DNA from: Pantoea rwandensis
GTDB taxonomy: Bacteria; Pseudomonadota; Gammaproteobacteria; Enterobacterales; Enterobacteriaceae
Direction of reading: 5' to 3'
Length of the DNA: 64,000 nt
Assembly (NCBI RefSeq): GCF_000759475.1
Contig: NZ_CP009454.1
Coordinates: 1,674,001 to 1,738,000, forward strand
Shown: positions 38,286 to 46,762 of the stretch, one piece after another
Position numbering within the stretch: position 1 is the first letter of the stretch
Layout: each line of letters opens with the position of its first letter
Position numbers and translations under genes: made by a program
The notes under the pieces: generated by a model
Seen by the model: the letters and a program-made list of their open reading frames with translations, nothing else
The model's database searches: none
Told to the model about the DNA's origin: nothing

Positions 38286-39062
38286 ATGCTGCCATTGAAA
38301 GCCTTTCTACTCTCTTTCCTCTGTATTGTGTTGCTCTCGCTGGCAGCCAGCCTGGCGCAGGCCACGCGCACCGGTGAGTTGACCAGCGAGCGCGGTGGTT
38401 GGGCGACGGCGCGACGGGATTCGGCCGGGTTAGCGCCGGACCCACACCAATATGCCAATCTGGCAATTGTGCAGGTCTACGCCGCGCCCACTTATGGCTG
38501 GAAGGGCGCTGTCGCGGTACATCCGTGGATCATTTTTAAGCGTGCAGGGGAGACGCAGTACAACCGCTACGAAGTGATCAGCTGGGGCAGCGGGGATAAG
38601 GTGCGTCGTAACGCAAACCTGCCGGATGGATACTGGTACGGTGCGAAACCGCGTTTACTGGTGGAGCATCGTGGTAGGGAAGCCGAAGCGATGATTTCGC
38701 AGATCGAAGCGGCGATAAAATCCTACCCATGGCCAACGACCTATCATGCCTGGCCGGGACCGAACAGTAACACCTTTATGGCGCATATTGGCCGTGAAGT
38801 GCCTGCGTTGAAGCTGGATTTGCCTGCCAATGCTTTGGGCAAAGATTATCGCTCTCTGCTTCATCCAATTGGATTACCACCGTCGGGGCGCGGGTTACAG
38901 GTGTCCTTGCTGGGTGTGTTAGGCGTCACCCTGGGGGCGGAAGAAGGGCTGGAAGTGAATATGCTGGGATTGAATCTGGGGCTGGACTTCACGCCATTAA
39001 AACTGCGCTTGCCGTTTATTGGCGGGATTGGTCAAGATAATCTGCAAAAGGACAATCCGTGA
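38286..39062 (+). CDS. DUF3750 family exported protein
   Basis: 258 aa from ATG 38286: AGGA at 38274-38277 overlaps the earlier ATG (38277) and is correctly spaced only for 38286. An N-terminal signal sequence (LPLKAFLLSFLCIVLLSLAASLAQA, cleavage near residue 25-27) targets the periplasm or membrane. The conserved block KGAVAVHPWIIFKRAGETQYNRYEVISWG (about 67-95) and YPWPTTYHAWPGPNSNTFMAHIGR (about 145-168) characterise DUF3750. The Tyr/His/Trp/Asn-rich latter motif could be an active site. Function unknown. Confidence 0.8.
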   Translation: MLPLKAFLLSFLCIVLLSLAASLAQATRTGELTSERGGWATARRDSAGLAPDPHQYANLAIVQVYAAPTYGWKGAVAVHPWIIFKRAGETQYNRYEVISWGSGDKVRRNANLPDGYWYGAKPRLLVEHRGREAEAMISQIEAAIKSYPWPTTYHAWPGPNSNTFMAHIGREVPALKLDLPANALGKDYRSLLHPIGLPPSGRGLQVSLLGVLGVTLGAEEGLEVNMLGLNLGLDFTPLKLRLPFIGGIGQDNLQKDNP

Positions 39063-39314
39063 TTGTCTGCGTTCACGTCATGCAATAAATTGCCTAATGA
39101 CACTCACTTAAGCCAGTGAGTGCTATTTAACCTGGTACGCATGAATGCGCACTCTACGAAAACCGCACTAAACAATGTAAGGGCGTCATTTACCGCACCG
39201 AGCAATGTAGGGCGACATTCATGGCGATCAAAACCAGGCATTACACAATAAATTACACCGCTATGGCAGGGTGCACTGACCAGTAGCGGCGCTATTTATC
39301 GCGTAACGGAAGCA
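39063..39314. other. Intergenic region with degenerate short repeats
   Basis: No gene is seen. AATGTAAGGGCGTCATT (39175) and AATGTAGGGCGACATTC (39204) are imperfect copies 29 bp apart, the latter resembling the 6066-6087 palindrome. Confidence 0.4.
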
Positions 39315-39494
39315 TCAGCACACGCCGAAATCGCCCTCTTCATGATACAAATTCACGCTATCTGCTCTGACCTCGATCTCACGTTTGATGGGATCGTCAA
39401 TACGCGCGCACCATAGCAACTCACCTTCCACCCGTGTGACCTGCATCTTTGGGCCACCGGTCTTCGACTGCACAAAATCATCAACTTTAAACAT
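39315..39494 (-). CDS. YodC-like small protein (DUF2158)
   Basis: 59 aa: it begins MFKVDDFVQSKTGGPKMQVTRVEG, continues LLWCARIDD and ends DFGVC. The GDxVxLKSGGPxMTV start followed by a C-x-W-like segment is the DUF2158/YodC pattern; here the order is LLWCAR. It probably forms a small beta-barrel. GGGAGA stands 6 bp before the ATG. Function unknown. It is transcribed away from the HicA-like module, with about 170 bp between their likely promoters. Confidence 0.75.
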   Translation of the reverse strand: MFKVDDFVQSKTGGPKMQVTRVEGELLWCARIDDPIKREIEVRADSVNLYHEEGDFGVC

Positions 39495-39661
39495 ACTGTT
39501 TCTCCCTCAGGTCAGTGATAGCGCTAAGTGTATATGCGCTTGAACTCAGGCGCGCTCGATTTTGTGCGCTGTTTTCCAACAACAATATAAGTAGGGATTC
39601 TCAAGACACTTCTTGTTTTTCTCGCCTTAAATACTGCTGACATAGCCTCTGAATATTCGTG

Positions 39662-39699
39662 ATGGTTGTCAGTTGACAACCATAAAATCAAAGTATAAT
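39662..39699 (+). promoter_or_regulatory. Promoter with perfect inverted repeat ahead of the HicA-like/HTH module
   Basis: ATGGTTGTCA and TGACAACCAT form a perfect 10-2-10 inverted repeat (39662-39683). It contains the consensus -35 TTGACA (39673-39678). TATAAT follows at 39694-39699 with a 15-bp spacer. This is the geometry of an autorepressed toxin-antitoxin promoter. The first base of the mRNA would fall within a few bases of the ATG at 39710, so the first gene may be read from an almost leaderless message. Confidence 0.75.
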
Positions 39700-39709
39700 G
39701 TGGCATGCA

Positions 39710-39958
39710 ATGTCAGAACGGAAGCGACACCCGCACAAAGAGATTGAGAGTGTTTTACGTTATGCGGAAGTTCAGGGATGGAAAATTGTGCAAGGTGGGC
39801 ATCATGCGTGGGGCAAAATGTATTGTCCGGAGAATTCGGCAGAGTGTCGATGCGGTGATTTCTGTATTACCTGTATCTGGAGCACGCCTAAGAGCCCTGA
39901 AAATCACGCCAGGATGTTAAAGCGAGTGGTGGATAACTGCTCAAGAGTGAAACGATAA
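39710..39958 (+). CDS. HicA-like small protein with Cys-rich loop; putative toxin
   Basis: 82 aa from ATG 39710; the two ATGs just upstream fall in or beside the -10 box. The layout follows HicA mRNA interferases: helix 1 (HKEIESVLRYAEVQGWKIV, about 10-28), then the catalytic-type Gly-Gly-His-His (29-32, compare GSHH/GSNH in HicA), a strand (AWGKMYCP), and a closing helix behind TPKSPENHARMLKRVV. Between the strands is an unusual cysteine cluster (C39, C46, C48, C52, C55) that could bind zinc or a metal. The next gene, 10 bp on, encodes an HTH protein. HicA assignment is by motif order only; toxicity is inferred. Confidence 0.6.
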   Translation: MSERKRHPHKEIESVLRYAEVQGWKIVQGGHHAWGKMYCPENSAECRCGDFCITCIWSTPKSPENHARMLKRVVDNCSRVKR

Positions 39959-39968
39959 GGATGAAAAA

Positions 39969-40463
39969 ATGGAATTTGAATTCACGTTGCGTTTTCAGTT
40001 GAGTGAGGCCGTTTCTGATGACGAAGCCCTGGAACGACTCGGCGCTGCCGATTGCACTGATGCGCTGGTGGGCAACGGCGTAGCAGGCAAATTTAGTCTG
40101 ATGTACTGCCGGGAAGCGGAGAGTGCGCAGCAAGCGATTCGCGATGCCTTAGCTGAAGTCACTCAGGCTTTACCCGATGCTGAACTGATTGAAGCGGCCC
40201 CCGATCTGGTGGGCCTCACGGATATTGCTGAGTTGATTGGCGTGTCGCGCCAGAATATGCGTAAGTTAATGCTCACTCACAGCCCGCAGTTTCCACGTCC
40301 AATTCATGATGGTAAAACCGCGCTGTGGCACCTTGTCGATGTGGTCGAGTGGTTAAATCAACGCGGCTCATCCCGCGTAACACCAGGCATCAGCGAACTG
40401 GCACGCGCAACGTTACAACTCAATTTGCAGCAAGCGCTGCAACGTTACGCGCACTGTCTTTGA
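39969..40463 (+). CDS. HTH DNA-binding protein; putative antitoxin of the HicA-like protein
   Basis: 164 aa. The N-terminal domain (about 1-78) alternates strand and helix (EFEFTLRFQL, DDEALERLGAADCTDALVG, GKFSLMYCREA, SAQQAIRDALAEVTQALP), consistent with a small ferredoxin-like or HicB-like fold. A MerR/AlpA-type helix-turn-helix follows at about 83-125 (LTDIAELIGVSRQNMRKL … FPRPIHDGKTALWHLVDVVEWL). AAGGAT gives an RBS for ATG 39969; the ATG at 39961 is out of frame. It probably binds the inverted repeat upstream of the first gene. Its stop lies 1 bp from that of the convergent mgtE. Confidence 0.7.
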   Translation: MEFEFTLRFQLSEAVSDDEALERLGAADCTDALVGNGVAGKFSLMYCREAESAQQAIRDALAEVTQALPDAELIEAAPDLVGLTDIAELIGVSRQNMRKLMLTHSPQFPRPIHDGKTALWHLVDVVEWLNQRGSSRVTPGISELARATLQLNLQQALQRYAHCL

Positions 40464-40464
40464 T

Positions 40465-41898
40465 TTAATGGTGCAGCAAAAACACCGTTGCCAATCCAAG
40501 GAAAATAAAGAAACCGCCGGTGTCGGTGATGGCGGTGATCAGCACGCTGGAGCCTACCGCCGGGTCGCGTTTCATCTTGGTCATGATCAACGGAATCAGC
40601 ACGCCCATTAGTGCCGCCAGCAGCAGGTTAAGCACCATTGCCAGCATCATCACGCCACCGAGTTGCAGGTTGTCATACATCAACCAGGTGATGCTGCCCA
40701 TGATTCCGCCCCAGAACAGCCCGTTGATCAGGGCAACGCCGAGTTCGCGCACCACCAGGAAGGAGAAGTTACCGGGTTCCACCTGATGCAGCGCCAGGGC
40801 GCGCACAATCATGGTGATGGTCTGGTTGCCGGTGTTACCACCAATTCCGGCCACGATGGGCATCAGTGCCGCCAACGCCACCAGTTGGGATATCGTCTCT
40901 TCAAACAGGCCAATCACACGGGAAGCGATAAATGCAGTACACAGATTGATGGCGAGCCACGCCCAGCGCTTGCCAACCGCTTTGCGCACGGGCGCGAACA
41001 CATCTTCGCCCTGACTGATACCCCCCATCTTACGGATGTTGCTTTCGTTCTCTTCATTGACCAGATCGATCACGTCTTCTACGGTAATACGCCCAATCAG
41101 CTTGCCTTTAGCATCAATAACGGCGGCGGAGATCAGGTTATAACGTTCAAAGGCACTGGCCGCTTCTTCGGCTTTGTCATCAAGCTGAAAGGTGGTCGGG
41201 CGCGCATTCATCACATCAGAAACCAGCGTTTTAGGCTTGTTGAGCAAAATGTCGGTAAGCGATAACTCACCCAGCAGTTGGTTCTGTTCGTCGGTAATAA
41301 AGATTTTATCGGTGCCATCCGGCATGCTTTTGCGCTTACGCAGGAAACGCTGCACGGTAGCGAGGGTAACGTCAGAGCGGACGGTCAGAATGTTGAAATC
41401 CATCACCTGGCCCACGCGGTCGCGATCAAGCTCGATCACTTCCAGCAGGCGTGCACGCAGGTTTGGCTCTAGCGTGGTGAGCAAACGTCCGGTTAAGTCA
41501 CGCGGCAGATAGCGTGCCAGATATACCTGATCGTCGATGTCCAGCGGCTCAATAGCGTGCAGAATCTCGCGATCAGTCATACCTTCCGTCAGGCTGGCCC
41601 AGACGGTTTCTGAAGCTTCGACCAGCACGCGGCCGCGCTGCTCGGAGGGCACAAGGCGCCATAATGCCAGACGTTCTTGTTCAGGGAGCGCTTCGAGGAT
41701 ATCCGCTAAGTCAGCAGCATGCAGCTGCTGCAGCTCTTCTTCCAGCTGATGGCGCCAGTCGGTGATCTCCCGCAGCTCGGCGGCATTGAGATCGATAGAT
41801 TTATCCAGCAGCACATCAACGAGATCGTCCTCGCTAAGGAGCAGATGCAAGATGCGCTGGCGGATTTCAGTTAATTGTTGTGCATACGGAGCAGACAT
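40465..41898 (-). CDS. mgtE: Magnesium transporter MgtE
   Basis: 477 aa channel-like Mg2+ importer. The cytosolic N domain (about residues 1-150, superhelical, LHAADLADILEALPEQERLALWRL) is followed by a pair of CBS domains (about 155-280, VSDVMNARPTTFQLDDKAEEAA and IGRITVEDVIDLVNEENES) that sense Mg2+. Then come a plug helix and five membrane helices (about 315-475), including LMPIVAGIGGNTGNQTITMIVRALAL, the pore signature. It is unusual in E. coli but frequent in other gammaproteobacteria. No leader with riboswitch-like structure was recognised upstream. Confidence 0.96.
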   Translation of the reverse strand: MSAPYAQQLTEIRQRILHLLLSEDDLVDVLLDKSIDLNAAELREITDWRHQLEEELQQLHAADLADILEALPEQERLALWRLVPSEQRGRVLVEASETVWASLTEGMTDREILHAIEPLDIDDQVYLARYLPRDLTGRLLTTLEPNLRARLLEVIELDRDRVGQVMDFNILTVRSDVTLATVQRFLRKRKSMPDGTDKIFITDEQNQLLGELSLTDILLNKPKTLVSDVMNARPTTFQLDDKAEEAASAFERYNLISAAVIDAKGKLIGRITVEDVIDLVNEENESNIRKMGGISQGEDVFAPVRKAVGKRWAWLAINLCTAFIASRVIGLFEETISQLVALAALMPIVAGIGGNTGNQTITMIVRALALHQVEPGNFSFLVVRELGVALINGLFWGGIMGSITWLMYDNLQLGGVMMLAMVLNLLLAALMGVLIPLIMTKMKRDPAVGSSVLITAITDTGGFFIFLGLATVFLLHH

Positions 41899-42024
41899 AA
41901 CGCGTCCCTTGTGTCTGTAAAGTCAGGTCAAAGTGTAGCGCGTTGCGGGTAATCAGGGCGTATTTAGCAGCATTGTCACAAACGGGCAATGTGAAGCGGC
42001 AAGCAACGATGACCCGCAAGTTCC

Positions 42025-42213
42025 TTAGCGCGAATCGCTGGTGCTCAGTGTGGTGACCGGCTCAGGTGCGGCTTTTTTTTGCTGATGATGCTCAATGGCA
42101 CCGGGGATGATGAAAATCAGACGGCCAACCAAAATAAAGAAACTGATCAGCAAAATAATGCGAGTCATGGTACCGGTTTTGGGACGTCTTCGTGCTGGGA
42201 TGGCGCTGTTCAC
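42025..42213 (-). CDS. yfgG: YfgG family small membrane protein (GTG start)
   Basis: 62 aa when started at GTG 42213; E. coli YfgG has 63. The conserved core MTRIILLISFFILVGRLIFIIPGAIEHHQQKK parallels E. coli MTRIVLLISFIFFFGRFIYSSVGAWQHHQ. It has one membrane helix (about residues 17-38) preceded by a basic RRRPKTG stretch. GGAACC lies before the GTG. E. coli YfgG has been linked to nickel/cobalt tolerance; that role is not shown by the sequence. It lies between guaA and ppx-ppk as in E. coli. Confidence 0.8.
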   Translation of the reverse strand: MNSAIPARRRPKTGTMTRIILLISFFILVGRLIFIIPGAIEHHQQKKAAPEPVTTLSTSDSR

Positions 42214-42363
42214 GCGGGGTGGTTCCTGTAAATGCCCGGCTGGGCGATGGCAACATTTAGTCACAGTTAGATCGCCAGGTCAATCGCTGTGCGAAAAATG
42301 AGCAGTAACGGTTAAAGTTGCGTTGATCAAAATCAGATTAGGCCGCATCTCGCGGCCTGGTCA

Positions 42364-42963
42364 TCAATAGCTGGCTTTTTGCGCCAGTAGCGTAGCGAAA
42401 CGGTATTTGATGCGATCGCCGTTTTCATCCTGGCGATGCAGTTCACCGATATCCTCGTTGTACTTCACGATGTGCCAGTTGCGGTAGTAATGGCTCAACT
42501 CGCCGGATTTGAAGGTGAACGGGAAATTCTGCGAGTTGGGATAATCATCCGTGCTCATCGCCGCCACAATCAGGTTGTAGCCATATTTCACCGTACTGGC
42601 TTGCATATCGGCGATCAGCTGTGGGATGGATTCCGGTTGCAGGAACATCATCACCACCGTGGAGAGCACGAACTGATAGCCGCCATTGAAACGCACCTGG
42701 TTGAGATCGCACAGCTCAGTGCGAATGTTCTCCAGATTCTCTTCCTGAATAATGCTATTCAGACGCTCAAGGCTCACGGGATTGCTGTCCCAGGCCGTCA
42801 CATCAAAGCCGTGCTGATTCAGGAACAGGCTGTTACGGCCCTGGCCGCAACCGAGATCTAACGCTTTGCCCACTTCCAGTTTTGGCAGTGCAGCCAGCAC
42901 TTCGGAGTGGGTCGGCGTCAGACCATATTTTTCCGCGAAATAGTTATCGGGGCGTATTGTCAT
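42364..42963 (-). CDS. tehB: Tellurite-resistance methyltransferase TehB
   Basis: 199 aa SAM-dependent methyltransferase. Motif I LDLGCGQGRNSLFL (about residues 35-48) binds SAM; the YNLIVAAMSTDDYPNSQNFPFTFKSGELSHYY segment (about 135-168) and the C-terminal YNEDIGELHRQDENGDRIKYRFATLLA closely follow E. coli TehB (197 aa). It methylates tellurite or selenite and related toxic oxyanions in vitro. The partner transporter gene tehA is absent. It sits 27 bp downstream of ppx on the same strand, so it is likely read as the tail of the ppk-ppx operon. Confidence 0.93.
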   Translation of the reverse strand: MTIRPDNYFAEKYGLTPTHSEVLAALPKLEVGKALDLGCGQGRNSLFLNQHGFDVTAWDSNPVSLERLNSIIQEENLENIRTELCDLNQVRFNGGYQFVLSTVVMMFLQPESIPQLIADMQASTVKYGYNLIVAAMSTDDYPNSQNFPFTFKSGELSHYYRNWHIVKYNEDIGELHRQDENGDRIKYRFATLLAQKASY

Positions 42964-42990
42964 AGTGATACAGCGGGCCAGCAGCCCGCA

Positions 42991-44514
42991 TTACTCCTCT
43001 TCCAGCGTCAGTTTCCAGCCGGTAACATCATTCCAGTAAGCTTGCTCGCGCTCCAGATCCAGCTGCACCAGCGTATTCTGGCTCAGATAGCCACGCGGGA
43101 AAGTCAGCGTCCAGGTGCTGTCATCGGCCTTGAGCTTGAGCGAGTCCGGCTTGGTTGTTGCCTGGCGCTGATTATTCAGCAGCGTGCCCAGACGCAACAG
43201 GAACACCATCGGCAGGAACTGTTTCTTTTTGAACAAGGTGAAACGGGGCATTTCATCCTGCTTCACCGCTTTACGGTGATAGCGTACCAGCATGGCCAAC
43301 AACATCTGTTGATCCTGGTTAAAACCAGGCATGTTGGAGTTCTGCAGGATGTAAGCTGAATGGCGCTGCATGCCGCTGTGATTGATGGTCAATCCGACTT
43401 CATGCAGCAGTGCAGCCCACTTCAGCAGCGCGGAAAGCTGTGGATTTGCCAGCTTAGGATTTTGATCCAGCCACTGCAGATACAGCTGCTCGGTGGTTTC
43501 CAGCACACGACGCGCCTGATCGCTATCGATGGCGTAATGGTTTGCCAGACTTTGTGCGGTGCGGCTGCGAATATCCTGATGACGGAAACGGCCTTCCATC
43601 TCATACAGCACACCTTCACGCAGTGCGCCATCAGACAGGCGCAGTTCACGAATTGCCAGCGCATCAAATACGCCACACAGAATCGCTAAGCCCGGCACAA
43701 ACACCGCTTTCCGCTCTTCTGACAAGCCCGGCAGGCTCAACGCATTAAACGACTTGTGCTTCAGCACCTCAGAGACCAGCATCTCCAGCGTTTCCGGCGT
43801 GATCAGCTTCTCTTTTTCACCCATTGCCAGCAGCACTTCGCAGGCCGCTTTGATCGAGCCTGAAGCGCCGAGCGCATACTGCCAGCCGTGCAGACGATAT
43901 TGCCAAGCCATGGTTTCCAGCTTCTGCGCTGCGGACAAACGCGCGCGACGGAAGTGTTCAGGCGAAATTTCCCCTTTCGGGAAATAGAGATTGGCAAAGC
44001 TGACACAACCCATGCGGCGGCTTTCCACCAGCTGCGGTTCAAAATCCTCACCGATCACCAGCTCGGTTGAACCGCCGCCGATATCGATCACCAGCTTGCG
44101 GCCTTTCTCCGGCTGCGTATGCTCCACGCCCATGAAAATCAAACGTGCTTCTTCGTTGCCAGAGATGACTTCAATCGGATAAGGGATCACCTCCGCCGCA
44201 CGCTGCAGGAACTCTTCAGCATTGGTGGCGATACGCAGCGTGTGGGTACCGACAATGGTGACGTTTGCCGGGCTGAACCCCTGTAAGCGCTCCGCAAACA
44301 GCGCCAGGCAGCTCAGGCCACGCTCCATCGCCTCATCGCTCAGGCGATTTTTTGCATCTAACCCATCGGCCAGATGCACGCGCTGTTTCAATCGCCCCAA
44401 CACTTGCAGGGCGCCATCGACCACACGGGCAATGACCATGTGAAAGCTGTTTGAGCCCAGATCGATGGCAGCAAATTCCTGCGGTTTCGGCGTACTTTTA
44501 TGGGAAATTGGCAT
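42991..44514 (-). CDS. ppx: Exopolyphosphatase
   Basis: 507 aa. It removes terminal phosphates from polyphosphate and, in E. coli, also hydrolyses pppGpp. The ASKHA-type phosphate loops are seen in [17 protein letters not shown] (about residues 14-30) and [15 protein letters not shown] (about 142-156), with the catalytic Glu region [13 protein letters not shown] (about 118). A C-terminal HD-like domain with [22 protein letters not shown] (about 370-391) follows. It begins 5 bp after ppk, as a classical ppk-ppx operon. Confidence 0.97.
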   Translation of the reverse strand: MPISHKSTPKPQEFAAIDLGSNSFHMVIARVVDGALQVLGRLKQRVHLADGLDAKNRLSDEAMERGLSCLALFAERLQGFSPANVTIVGTHTLRIATNAEEFLQRAAEVIPYPIEVISGNEEARLIFMGVEHTQPEKGRKLVIDIGGGSTELVIGEDFEPQLVESRRMGCVSFANLYFPKGEISPEHFRRARLSAAQKLETMAWQYRLHGWQYALGASGSIKAACEVLLAMGEKEKLITPETLEMLVSEVLKHKSFNALSLPGLSEERKAVFVPGLAILCGVFDALAIRELRLSDGALREGVLYEMEGRFRHQDIRSRTAQSLANHYAIDSDQARRVLETTEQLYLQWLDQNPKLANPQLSALLKWAALLHEVGLTINHSGMQRHSAYILQNSNMPGFNQDQQMLLAMLVRYHRKAVKQDEMPRFTLFKKKQFLPMVFLLRLGTLLNNQRQATTKPDSLKLKADDSTWTLTFPRGYLSQNTLVQLDLEREQAYWNDVTGWKLTLEEE

Positions 44515-44519
44515 AGGCG

Positions 44520-46580
44520 TTATTCGGGTTGTTCCAGTTTCTTGATGTAATCGTAAATCGCCAGCTGCGAGCGCACCTTCTTGCGATTGCCGCGCGGAAC
44601 ATAACGGTTACTCAGTTCTTTGTCCACGATGCGCGCTTTTACGGTATCACTCAACAGAATGGCAATGATATCCAGAATGCGCTGCTTCACGCGGGGATCG
44701 AGAATCGCCACGGCCACCTCAATGCGGTGATCGATATTACGCGTCATCCAGTCTGCGGAAGAGAGATAAACCTTTTTCTCGCCGCCGCTCTCAAAAATAT
44801 AGACGCGGTCGTGCTCAAGATAACGGTCAACGATGCTGGTAATGCGAATATTTTCACTGATGCCCGGTAAATCAGGGATCAGAGAACACATGCCGCGCAC
44901 CAGCAAATTGATCTTCACGCCCGCAGATGACGCGGCATAAAGGCGATCCACCAGGCCGTTATCGACGAGGTTATTGATTTTCAGCGTAATGCCGGCCGGT
45001 TTTTTCTGCTGAGCATTAGCGATCTCGGCATCGATCAACTTATACAGCATGTCGCGCGAGTTTTGCGGCGACACCAGTAAGTGCTCGAACGTCACCGGGC
45101 GATACGGGTTTTCAATAAAGTTAAACACGCGACGCACTTCATTGGTGATACGCGCATCGGCAGTCAGCAATGAATAGTCAGTATAAATGCGTGCGGTTTT
45201 TTCGTTGAAGTTGCCGGTACCGATATGCGCATAACGCACGATTTCATCGCCTTCACGACGTGAAATCAGGAACAGCTTGGCGTGAATTTTCAAGCCTGGC
45301 GCAGAGAAGATCACGTGCACGCCCGCTTCGGTCAGGCGTTTCGCCCAGCGAATGTTGGCTTCTTCATCAAAGCGCGCCTGCAGCTCAACTACCACCGTGA
45401 CTTTTTTACCGTTGTAGGCGGCGTGGATCATCGCATCCATGATGCGTGAGTTTTTGGCCACGCGATAAATGTTGATCTTAATCGCCAGCACGCTTGGGTC
45501 GAATGACGCCTGGCGCAGCAGCTCCAGCACGTGCTCAAAGGTGTGATAAGGATAGTAGAGCAGCACATCACGATTACGGATGGCATCGAAACCGTTGCGG
45601 AAGCCATCAAAGCCGATGTGGCGAATTTGCGGCAGCGGACGGTTTTCCAGGTTGGCTTTGCCGACGTTCGGGAAGCCGATAAAGTCTTTAAAGTTGTGGT
45701 AACGACCGCCCGGCACAATCGAATCGTAGTTCGAAATCGACAGCTTATGGCGCAGCATTTCCACCATCGCATCCGGCATATCACGCTGATACACAAAGCG
45801 CACCGGTTCTGCGTTGAGACGCTGCTTCAGGCTGGAGGACATCAATTCCAGCAGGCTCGATTCCATCTCAGTAACCAGATCGTACTCAGCATCGCGCGTC
45901 ATCTTCATTGAATAAGCATTCAGCGCATCGTAATCGAAGAAGCCTTTGAAGATTTCATCCAGGCAATAGCGCAGGATGTTATCCAGCAGAATCATCGGCT
46001 TGCGACGACGCGGTGATTCAGCCGGTAAGTTGACGAAACGGGGAACTTTGTCGGACGGGATTTCCAGCAGCGCATAACGAATATCGTCGCCGCGAATGAT
46101 CTCGACCGCCAGATAGGTGTAGTCGTCTTTGAGGAATTCAATCAGATCGGTGTCGTGGTTAATCAGAATCGGCGTGACGTGCTGGCGTAATTGATGTTTG
46201 AAGTAATAGCGCAGCCACTCTTGCTGATTCGGCGACAGCTGGCGTTCGTTAATCAGGAAGATCTGATTACGGGCCATTTCCAGCAGCAGGTCGTTGTACA
46301 GCGCATCGAATTCCTGATCCGATTTCTGCACCCGCAGCTGAATTTTTTTCAAGATATGACGAAGGGTCGTCGGCGTGCCCTGTTCCTCACCAATCAGAAT
46401 GCGACGTTTCAGATCGGCGAAGCGCACTTTGTAGAACTCTTCGAGATTGTTGGAATAGATTCCCAGGAAGCGCATGCGCTCAATCAGCGGGTTAGTCTTG
46501 TCCGCCGCTTCCTGTAATACGCGTTCGTTGAAGCTTAACCAGCTTATTTCTTTTTCTATATACAGCTTTTCCTGACCCAT
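44520..46580 (-). CDS. ppk: Polyphosphate kinase 1
   Basis: 686 aa membrane-associated enzyme reversibly making polyphosphate from ATP. Domains in order: N domain (about 1-110), head (about 110-320), and two PLD-like catalytic domains. The autophosphorylated histidine lies in [14 protein letters not shown] (about 433), near [18 protein letters not shown]. The second histidine lies in [10 protein letters not shown] (about 590). Length equals E. coli Ppk (688). The gene is divergent from a Pst-like ABC operon, which fits a link between phosphate uptake and storage. Confidence 0.97.
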   Translation of the reverse strand: MGQEKLYIEKEISWLSFNERVLQEAADKTNPLIERMRFLGIYSNNLEEFYKVRFADLKRRILIGEEQGTPTTLRHILKKIQLRVQKSDQEFDALYNDLLLEMARNQIFLINERQLSPNQQEWLRYYFKHQLRQHVTPILINHDTDLIEFLKDDYTYLAVEIIRGDDIRYALLEIPSDKVPRFVNLPAESPRRRKPMILLDNILRYCLDEIFKGFFDYDALNAYSMKMTRDAEYDLVTEMESSLLELMSSSLKQRLNAEPVRFVYQRDMPDAMVEMLRHKLSISNYDSIVPGGRYHNFKDFIGFPNVGKANLENRPLPQIRHIGFDGFRNGFDAIRNRDVLLYYPYHTFEHVLELLRQASFDPSVLAIKINIYRVAKNSRIMDAMIHAAYNGKKVTVVVELQARFDEEANIRWAKRLTEAGVHVIFSAPGLKIHAKLFLISRREGDEIVRYAHIGTGNFNEKTARIYTDYSLLTADARITNEVRRVFNFIENPYRPVTFEHLLVSPQNSRDMLYKLIDAEIANAQQKKPAGITLKINNLVDNGLVDRLYAASSAGVKINLLVRGMCSLIPDLPGISENIRITSIVDRYLEHDRVYIFESGGEKKVYLSSADWMTRNIDHRIEVAVAILDPRVKQRILDIIAILLSDTVKARIVDKELSNRYVPRGNRKKVRSQLAIYDYIKKLEQPE

Positions 46581-46762
46581 TCTGACTCCGTGAGGCTGTT
46601 GCTGGACGGATTGTCCGGCGGGAAAATCGCAAAAATGCGCCTCCGCTCAGTGTCCGTCACCATTATGGCGAGAGTATGGCAAGCTTGTCCAACGTCAAAG
46701 GTTGTCTTATCAATCAGCTACGGGCAACATAGCGACGTGTTTTCACCTGTAACCAGGCCTGC
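46581..46762. promoter_or_regulatory. Divergent promoter region between ppk and the Pst-like operon
   Basis: 182 bp shared by both transcription units. I looked for PhoB boxes (CTGTCATA repeats) and saw only weak resemblances, such as CTGTAACC at 46747, so Pho control is not demonstrated. Confidence 0.4.

Noticed and set aside
39524..39706. 60-codon - strand frame
   Set aside because: It runs through the inverted repeat and promoter of the HicA-like module and has no recognisable features.
46581..46762. Pho box between ppk and the Pst-like operon
   Set aside because: Only partial matches to CTGTCATA; not enough to claim PhoB control.
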